Positions 55,679-64,000 of a DNA stretch of 64,000 bases are shown piece by piece. The notes under the pieces were generated by a model that did no database searches, had not been told where the DNA came from, and worked only from the letters and a program-made list of their open reading frames with translations. The stretch is taken from positions 30,143,871-30,207,870 of the forward strand of contig NC_092676.1 of NCBI RefSeq assembly GCF_964355755.1. The letters are read 5' to 3'. The stretch comes from Antedon mediterranea (lineage: Eukaryota > Echinodermata > Crinoidea > Comatulida > Antedonidae). Made by a program: the position numbers and the translations under genes. Position 1 is the stretch's first letter. Each line of letters begins with the position of its first letter.

Positions 55679-56472
55679 TATTTCATAACGTATGCATACT
55701 GTATTTTTTTTTACTTTTTTCTATAAGCTTAGGGCGAAATTATTCAGGAACAATGGCTGAATGTTTGGGAACATCTATTTAGAATAAGATATTTAAAATT
55801 GTATATGCCATTTTCAGTATGGCCTATATTAGTCAATTTTGAGGATTCCGTTTGTAGTTATCATCGTAGACCTATTGTTTAGATGTATGTGCGCCGCCTA
55901 CGCCACAAATCACAAATCATTCCTATAATATTTAATAATTATTGACGTGACCTATAACTTCCATTGTCTGCTAATATAATATTTACAGGTGTTAGGATTT
56001 CAATGTATTGCGACGTTTGAGAACCGTGATGTAATGGACAACTTCATTGTCTTTGGCCTCATTTTATAAATCCACATTATATTTTCTTCCAGTTCATGGT
56101 TCGCGCTTAAAGCCCTAGATATTAAGTTATTAGTTTATTAGCTTTTTTTTTTTCTTTTGTGGCGCAAACACCACTTTTATTCACATTCATATTATTTCAT
56201 ATTACATAAAATCGTATTATTTAACTTGTAAATGTCGTTACAGTTCATAAGTAACATTTTTACATATATGAATTCTGTATTACTCCTTTTTTCATTAATT
56301 TATTAGCTTTTGCTGTTTGTACGTAAACACGACGTAGTTTTTGTATTTAGTATTTGTCTACTTTACTTTATTAATGACTTAGCCTGATCCGTCTGCGGAT
56401 CGATTGAGTACGCCTACAAATAAGGCCGGATACAAAACTAACCGATATGTACTCACATCTGTCTGCCCCACT

Positions 56473-56628
56473 AAAGCGTGGTTCCCACTAGAAACGCAAT
56501 TCAAGGACGTACGCGCAACGCAAGCGAGTTGACCAATGACTATTAGCCACTGTTCGAATCATCCATCGCTTGTGATTGTCAATTGCGTTACGTTCTTGCG
56601 TTGTGTCGCTAGTGGGAACCAAGCTTTA
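56473..56628. mobile_element. Hairpin MITE, family 2
   Basis: AAGCGTGGTTCCCACTAGAA to GTCGCTAGTGGGAACCAAGC, close to the reference copy at 52697. Confidence 0.8.
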
Positions 56629-57367
56629 GTAATAATAATAAATACATAATGATGATAATAACACTCCCACACCACCAACATAAATCACAACCCATTATTA
56701 AAATGTATATTCGTCAGTGTTTGAGTAGATGGAAGAATTAAATGTCTATTTAATATACAAATTTCTATGACGGTATAGATATTTTATAAACTGTGGCATT
56801 CGTGTACACGTAAATAGTGATGGTATGATGTTGTAATGAAATTAATACCGTCACTCGTATAACCACCTGTTGACTATACTATTGTTATGATAACGAGACG
56901 AAAAGGCCCCCTAGATGTATTTCATATCGAGTGACACATAGGTCTATCTGTACGTAGGACCATCGCTGACCTCGACATTATTGATTTTTGTCAGTGAAGC
57001 TAGGGAGTACGAACGAACTTAGCAATCTATTGTGTTATTATCTGGCAGACTGACTCTGAATAGGAATCTGGATAGGCAGTACGGATTATATTGCTGTTAT
57101 ATTGGCACAGCTCGTCTTTAATGCGACATATGGATATTAATATCATTGTTGAAAACATTTAGTATCGTTCACGTAAATTGACTAGCGGACGGATATGTGT
57201 TGTGTTCGTTGAAATTCATTTATACAGAGTACCATATTCACATTATGATTTACTGTGGATCGTTCAGACCTATCACGTGATGTTCTTACTTTTCCTAAGT
57301 TAACGTATTGTGGTAATATTTTGTTTTGTATGAGAATTATAAGCATCCCTTATGGCTGTGTTCGATT

Positions 57368-60300
57368 ATGGATGAGGAGAAATTAAACCATTTATTTACC
57401 GCGTGTGACTTAAACGGTAGCGGATTCATTGAGTTAGAGGATTTACAGGAATTATGTGGAGACTTAGCAATAACACATCAAGAATTAAATGAAGTTTTTA
57501 CAGAACTGGACAAAAATAACGATGGAAAAATTAGCCTTATTGAATTTCGTGACGGTTTTCAAAGAGTTGAATCCCTTTTTTCTCGAAAAAGGACTACAAA
57601 CAATAATGAATACATCGCACCGGTTTTTACCGAGCTTAAGGGTTCGGCTAAGGGATCATGGGAAGGATTTATAGCAACTTTAGGATCACATGTCCATCTT
57701 ATTCCAAGGTAAACATTCATATTCATACCATTTAAGACATTTTACTAGAAACTAACTTTAAAATATTAATAGAATTGCCTAATTAAATTCTGAAACAAAA
57801 GGTATTGGTAGTAAATTCTTCAGATTCATCGCAAAGGGACAATCTTTAAAGCGTCGCGCGTTTAAATGTTGTTAATCAACGCGCCGCGCGCGTAAACTTT
57901 GTGTCTATTCGCGAATGATGAACATGCTTATTTAAAGTAAGCAAAAACAGCAAACAATCGTCCACTTATCAATTCAGAGTGAATCTGTCAATAAGACGCT
58001 TTGCAATGTTAGCTCACGAATCTCAAATATTGTTTACATAAACGATTTTGAAATTACAAAAGATTTTTATAACGATTTACATTTTGAAACGGATAGACCT
58101 ATTTCATTGTTTGAACTACCCGATTGTTAAGCCAATATGTTATATTTTGTGTTGTCCCTTGTGTTATGAGTTCAAAAGTCTAAGTTATAATTTTTGCATT
58201 ATGCAATCTCTAGATCTATTTTCTCTGTATTTGTGAATAATAACTGCATTTTAAAAGGTATAATAATTGTACATCAGCACATTCTTGCATTCCATAATGC
58301 ATATCCAACCATCTTACTTCAACATGGTGTCAGTCTAGTTTATTATTTATTAATAACTGTCATCGCTATGCTATAAACTATTATCACTGCTAAATGTTTA
58401 CAATCATTAACCAAAGAAACACAAAATCTACGCGTGCGTAATATTATTATCAGCGTTTTAACGCGCGCGTCAAACTTGTATATCCACGTGACGTCATGAC
58501 AATATCTACGAATTATAACCAGAGTGTAGTTTATTCATAGTTCAGTACTGCTGTAATATTACGTTTTATTTATGATGACAATTATGTATTCATTTTGTGA
58601 GTGAATTGAGGTACAACTCGTCCTGAATGTTTAGCACTTACATTAGCCAATGTTATGGTTATTTTATGATTTATATATCGTTATGCGTATTACTGAACGA
58701 AGTCAACAGTCAACATGGAATGTATTAAGTATGTACATGATGTTTGAATGGGCTCTCGGCCACCAAAATGGGCAGTAGCAAACAGATAGTAGTGTTTGTC
58801 TAAATCAAAACTTTAGCAAACAGCATGTATAAATTGGGGTTTGTTAAAACTAGATGTAAACATTATTTATGTCAATAATTCTCAGATATAGCAAAATACA
58901 AAGTTACTTTACTGATAGCCTTCATCGTTTGAAGTCCTTTATCGTCCTTGTATGAATATCCAAGTTTTGTGCTTTTTTTTACGCGGCCTCATGAGTACTA
59001 CTAACTATTTGACGCTGGGCCAGCTACACCACCCTTTTATTTCGAAATACATTGTTACAATCGTGACAAAGTCATTCAGAAATGAATCAATAAAATAATC
59101 AATTTTGTTTGCCGCGATCCATACAATCACTGCCAGTATGGCCGTCTGTTTTCAAGTTTAATCGGGGAAAATCATTTTTAATTATTTACTTTTTATGACG
59201 AAAATGTCACAAAATCAGACCAGGGATGAGTGAAATTACTCTTAATTTCACTCTTCCCTGATCAGGCCTTAAATGTCAACCGTTTTAAATCCAGATCATA
59301 TCTACTACTACTAATTATTTGAGCAGGATAAACCAGGACAGACTGTAGTCATTATTTTGATACAAATTATTAATAATTTCTGTTAGATAATTGCCACCCT
59401 CTGATAGGATTACGTTGTAATACCATGATGAATTATAATATAGTGTGAAATGCTCGTTTCAAATCATGAATCACTAGAAATGTTCAGTTTGTGAACTAAT
59501 TATATACTCCTTATTGTATAATATCTTTACGTAATTTTCAATTGAATCTATGTACTTCATTGTTTTTGTCGAAGCACTGTACGAGGTATCCATACAAAAC
59601 ATCTAATAATATGATGTTAACAACATAGCTGGTGGACGGATTGCCCTTCTATGTCAATAGCAACTAATTGACCTTTCACCTGCACTTATAATTCAGAATA
59701 ATATTTAGTTTCTTATCGCTGATTGGTTGGACAAGTTCTCCTTATTTGCATTTCTTCTATACGTCGCTTTATGCGGATTTAATTTTATTAGAGTAAAGTT
59801 ATATACTGTACAAGATTGTCCTTCACTAAACCTTTGTTTGTTGTGTCTGTTTTCTATGTGATATCGATTAAATCAGACTTGACATTTCATAGGCCTAATT
59901 AATATCTAGATACGATACACAAATTTATAATCATAATCTTGTAATCATTGGAGTACCCGCGCGGAAGTATTCATGTTTATTTCCAATTGTTATGCTCATT
60001 TTTGTGAATGTTTTAAATGTCATTTGCTCATGTAGTTTAATGTTACTAACTGAATTTAAAGGTATATTAGTAGTTTTTTTTCTTCACGAAACTCGTTATT
60101 TGTGCTTTCATACGTGGCTATATAAAATTTAAGCTGACGCGTTTCATAATAGAGTTGAACGGTTCCAAAACATTAAAGTAGATCCGTATAATAGCATTGA
60201 CGTATCTAGTATACAAGAGTGATGCTGACTGTATTTCATTTGTTTATAATAAAGCTTTTGTAATGCTTGTTATTATAAACAAAAGCTCACTTATTTTATT

Positions 60301-63300
60301 GATTTTGAAAACATTGCGTCTATATTAAAAGTGTACAGCAGAGAAAATTATGTATGATGCGGGTATTTCATTTTTTGTACTGGGGCTTCTATAGGATATC
60401 AACAACAACAATTAGAAACAGTGAACGTTTAGTGTTATGGTTTGGTTTTGGTAGTATTGCATTGATTAAGTACAAACTTATATGGACAAGTAAAACCTTC
60501 TCAGTCCTCTGTCTCGCTCTCTCCATAAAGTTTGTAATACTGTAGGCCTACATTCCATCGGTTCACGTAAAAATACACCCGTTTTATTCGGTCATTGTTC
60601 TCAAATCCCTAGATAAATATCATTTACGCTAAATTAATTTTTTACAAAGCAAGCTATTATGAAATCATCTGTCCTGTATTGATCGGATGTATTCTTCGAT
60701 TTGCCGGCAAATTTGCCAAAAACAGTAAATTGTGGTCATCGTGACCCTGTTTCATGGTAACATTGTGGCTTTAGTAGGTCTAGTTACAGATAAGATCTAA
60801 TGATGATGATGATATCTTTATGATACTTGTGAAATAGCATACGAATGTGTATTACAGCACTGTATCACGGAATAACAACCATGACAAACAGAAGTTGACA
60901 CGTGACATTGTATCGCTATAGCCTTATCCAAATTGATTTAAAATTTAAATTCAATAAACATCCATCTTTCATTAAAGTTATAATATTATTTTAAATCACT
61001 AAGCTTATTTTAAAGCATAAATTCTGAATGTCTGCTCAGATTGACGTGATCAGGCCAACGTACTATTTCCAAATATGGATATTATTTTCCGAATATGAAT
61101 ATTATTTTCTCCACGTAAGGTTATTAATAGAATACTTTACTTAACTGTTGACATTTGTAATAATTAGCAAGTTAAATTATTTTGCAATTAAATCATTATT
61201 AATCATTACTTTGTATACCAGCACTTGAATACAAACGATAGAGCTGAAAAACGCTGAATTCTTTGACAGTATTATTACGTAATGGAAAGAGTAGATATTT
61301 CTGAGTTTTCCGTTTGTGATAATAATAATTTACCAAGAGATATCGCGTCTGATGTATAACTTAGGCTATCGAGTACTGGGTAAGTTTCTACTATAAACTA
61401 AGTAACTTGGGCTACTAACTAAGTAATTATAAAGATTTTTGTATATTTTTGAAAAAACTTCTTCAGATGCACCATAAACGAGGAGAAACCGGTGTTAAGT
61501 CAGTCTCGGCCACTTTACTGGTATGTGTAGGAGGAATTTATGCTAAATCTAGAGAGTTTGGACTTTTTTTAAATGAATAAATCTATTTTTGTTTCTTGCA
61601 GTCAAGAGCAAGTGTGCGAACTGTATCAGCAACTCCATTCCTCTGAAACACCACAACTGCTAACCCAATTTGAAACAATTATTTTTGAAGTTGTGAAAGA
61701 CATAAAGCAACAGAATTATGAAATCGAACGCCTTGAAGGGTCCCTTAAAAGGTAAGAACAATATAATACGTAATATGTAAATAGGGGTAGGCTGAGTGCA
61801 CACAGGTGTGGGCGAAACATACCACTACTTTCTCTCAAGCTTTGTCTACACTATCGAACTAGTTTGACAAAAAAATGTGATGTGCCCAAATATGGAAATG
61901 ATGATGTCTAACTAATTTGATAGTGTAGATAGAGCTTTAGGGTTCCTTCGTGTCGAGTGCTGCCACCAAACGGCGCCCATTCGTCTCTCCACAACGACAG
62001 GGGCTGAATATGTAAATAATGCAAATAATATAATTGACATAATGAAGCATTTGAAGAGCAAACATATATCAAGAACAAACAAAACATAGATGACCGTGTT
62101 CTTATATAGTATAAGGTCGTTAGTGATCAATTATTACCGATTGATGATGCATACTGTTATATATTTTCTTTTTGCAGGGCCAATGACTCCCATAGTGAAT
62201 ACTTAAACAAAATGGAGTACGACATAGAATCACAATTATCAAAAGTAGAGCAACGTGTTAGAAAAGAGGTCAATAATTGTTATTATGATTTTAATTAGCA
62301 TTATGAATTATTATTAAATTATTTATTTATTCTTTATACTGGGAAGCCTGTTCAGTAGTAAACTACTGCAAACGTATTCTTAAATTGTTACTCAATATTT
62401 CAATTTCTTACCTCCATTCCCCCACTTCTTCCTTCTCATTCAAGAATTTCATAAATGTTATAAATTATAATAATATAATAAAGAATAAAGAAGAGTCTAT
62501 TACATTACCCATATCATCAAATTAAATTACCTAAACTACATTTATAACGAATTATACATTCGTAACATGTTTTTTCGTCATCATGTTTATTGATTTTTAT
62601 TTAATTCAGGAAAGGGAAAGATCAGAATTAGAAAAAATGGAGACTAGACGACAGTTAGAGGCGGAAATAATGGAATTGCAAGCTAACCTAACAAGGTTTC
62701 AAAAGGTATAAACATATATCTTCGTCGTTTTGTTCAATTCGTTCTGTATAATAGTATGAAATAGGCCTAAATTTTAAAAAACATTAAAAAAGTAGATTCT
62801 GTATCTGCTGTTGAAGAAAGTGTAAATTGTTATCAGTTACTGTTAATATTTCATATTATTTTTACCTAAATTTAGTTTTCACTATATATTTTTACACCCA
62901 TAGTTTGAAGCAAGGATGTACAGTCGTGACAAGCCAAGGGATGAGATGGTTCAGGAACTTAAGCGTCAGGTTGAAGAACTTATGGTTGAAAATAGGACGC
63001 TGAGATCAAACTTAACAGAAGCACAAACTAACCTAGCCCTCACCAGATCTGATCTTGCAACCGTTCATTCAGAATACGATGAACAGATGGACTTTATCAC
63101 TAGGTTAATATTCTTTATTGTGTTTTTGCTAGATCCGATATAAAGTAGGCCTATTTAAAATATTTGAAACTGATCGACAATGACAACTACATTTATCACA
63201 TGTTTTCATTATTCCAATTAAATTGTTTTTTTCATTTAAATTACAGCGATCGTGATCAACTAAAAGAAATTGAGCGAGAAAATGATAATCTCCATCGACA

Positions 63301-63498
63301 GGTTCAATTATTACAGTAAGGAAAATAATGTTTTACTTAAGTAAACGAGTTGACATTGACTTCTGACGCAATACACCCTTGATACAGACGCATTGGCACA
63401 TCATAACTCTAACATTCTCAATTTATTTTAGGGATGCCAACAAGAAATTACAAGACACAAATGATGATTTGCGGTCAGCGTTGGACACGAGAGCGAAG
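57368..63498 (+). CDS. RASEF: RASEF, N-terminus B and shared coiled-coil exons (3' end outside window)
   Basis: First exon B 57368-57708: MDEEKLNHLFTACDLNGSGF, EF-hand loops DLNGSGFIELED and DKNNDGKISLIE (both in one exon), then SWEGFIATLGSHVHLIP. Shared exons: 61602-61751, 62178-62268, 62610-62705, 62904-63103, 63247-63315, 63432-63498, all in phase. These encode EQVCELYQQLH, then long heptad-rich coiled coils (ERERSELEKMETRRQLEAEI, MVQELKRQVEELMVENRTLR, EAQTNLALTRSDLATV, QLLQDANKKLQDTNDDL). They match RASEF, an EF-hand / coiled-coil protein that ends in a Rab GTPase domain; that domain lies beyond 64000. The donor after 62268 is the weak GTCAAT. The first ATG after an in-frame alternative was chosen because it precedes EF-hand 1 at the family-typical distance. 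Confidence 0.85.
57709..61466. other. RASEF intron
   Basis: About 3.8 kb without a recognised exon, MITE or long array. AT-rich. Short open frames show no family resemblance. Confidence 0.5.
61467..61520 (+). other. Possible 54-nt cassette exon of RASEF
   Basis: Flanked by CTTCTTCAG and a GTATGT donor. It is phase 2 at both ends, so it can be skipped. After N-terminus B it adds an 18-residue insert (CTINEEKPVLSQSRPLYW). After N-terminus A it forms TGA at the junction. Confidence 0.4.
61836..61939. mobile_element. Hairpin MITE, family 1 (deleted centre)
   Basis: TCAAGCTTTGTCTACACTAT to GTGTAGATAGAGCTTTA, shortened between ATGATGATGTC and the right arm. Confidence 0.7.
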
Positions 63499-63512
63499 GT
63501 AAATAAACTGAA

Positions 63513-63611
63513 CGACGCGCAACTCTGATGATTTGTCGAAATTCAGTTGCGATGAACGTACGTGCGCGTACGTCATGTGATGCCCATACGTCATATGTGA
63601 ACCAAGCTTAA
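63513..63611. mobile_element. Hairpin MITE, family 2 (shortened)
   Basis: Contains GAACGTACGTGCGCGTACGT and ends ATGTGAACCAAGCTTAAG. Confidence 0.5.
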
Positions 63612-63854
63612 GCATAATAGTAAAAAAAACTAAAATATAAAAATATGGCATTAAAATAATCTATTTATACTTTCGGAGAATCGTATTTGATTAAATGTAG
63701 GTTATATTAACAATAATTTCTTTAGAGTGTGAGTCATTGCCATCTGTGTAACCATATGTTCTGTTGTTGGCATTATACATTTTCCCTTTTATCTTTGCGT
63801 AGAAAATGAATTAATCAACAAAAACGTAATATCTCAAAAATAAAAGGATAGAGT

Positions 63855-63976
63855 ACACTACCTTGTCATCTGACAGTCTTCTTTCTCTTTCTTGATACAG
63901 TAGTACACACAAAACACTACCTTGTCATCTGACAGTCTTCTTTCTCTTTCTTGATACAGTAGTACACACAAAACAC
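63855..63976. repeat. Two copies of a ~60-bp tandem repeat
   Basis: Each copy holds ACTACCTTGTCATCTGACAG, TCTTCTTTCTCTTTCTTGAT and ACAGTAGTACACAC. Each also contains a polypyrimidine-ACAG string. Confidence 0.85.
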
Positions 63977-64000
63977 CATATTGATTTTATCGTACACAGT

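Larger units (their letters stand above)
54431..57367. other. RASEF intron, promoter B side
   Basis: Between N-terminal modules A and B. Contains three MITE copies (54584-54738, 55519-55678, 56473-56628). No other exon is recognised. The promoter for module B must lie toward the right end. Confidence 0.45.
63499..64000. other. RASEF intron at the window edge
   Basis: No exon is seen. Contains a family 2 MITE fragment and a two-copy repeat. The gene is expected to continue to the right. Confidence 0.5.

Overview
The window reads as nuclear DNA of a marine deuterostome invertebrate, most likely an echinoderm. The genes are animal genes split by short GT-AG introns. The base composition is AT-rich, AGGCCTA-type palindromes are frequent, and two families of short hairpin transposons recur throughout, together with a 5S rRNA-headed SINE and a Penelope-like retroelement. 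I cannot name the species from sequence alone. All gene models were built by hand: exons were joined where splice sites, reading phase and family similarity agree. Statements about families come from memory, not from a search.

Layout. 1033-6276 (+): secreted SRCR/EGF/PAN protein, 7 exons. 7769-16559 (-): mitochondrial arginyl-tRNA synthetase RARS2, 14 exons, with a 4.6-kb Penelope-like composite in its last intron and a 5S-SINE in another. 17232-21777 (+): CHAF1B, a histone chaperone subunit, 14 exons, divergent from RARS2. 22099-24503 (-): a 258-residue protein of unknown function, divergent from 25299-28649 (+), the ciliary assembly factor CFAP298. A likely X-box lies between these two starts. 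33270-34361 (+): intronless GPR45/GPR63-type receptor. 37022-43436 (+): WDR76, with an E2F-like site upstream. 46715-50215: element with long inverted repeats around a decayed gene for a FEN-like nuclease with a cysteine-rich tail. 53649 to the window end (+): the 5' part of RASEF, with two alternative EF-hand N-termini.

The most unusual theme is splice-site amplification. In four neighbouring genes (RARS2, CHAF1B, CFAP298, WDR76) tandem repeats or local duplications lie across exon-intron junctions, so splice donors or acceptors are multiplied. The extreme case is WDR76: about 35 copies of one 3' splice site plus the first codons of the next exon, stop-free in all three frames. In CFAP298 half an exon and its donor are repeated five times, in frame. 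In RARS2 one whole intron is an apparently exact copy of a nearby intron/exon segment. The second candidate for a little-described system is the inverted-repeat element, whose gene appears to carry every catalytic landmark of the FEN/XPG nuclease superfamily plus a tesmin-like CXC tail.
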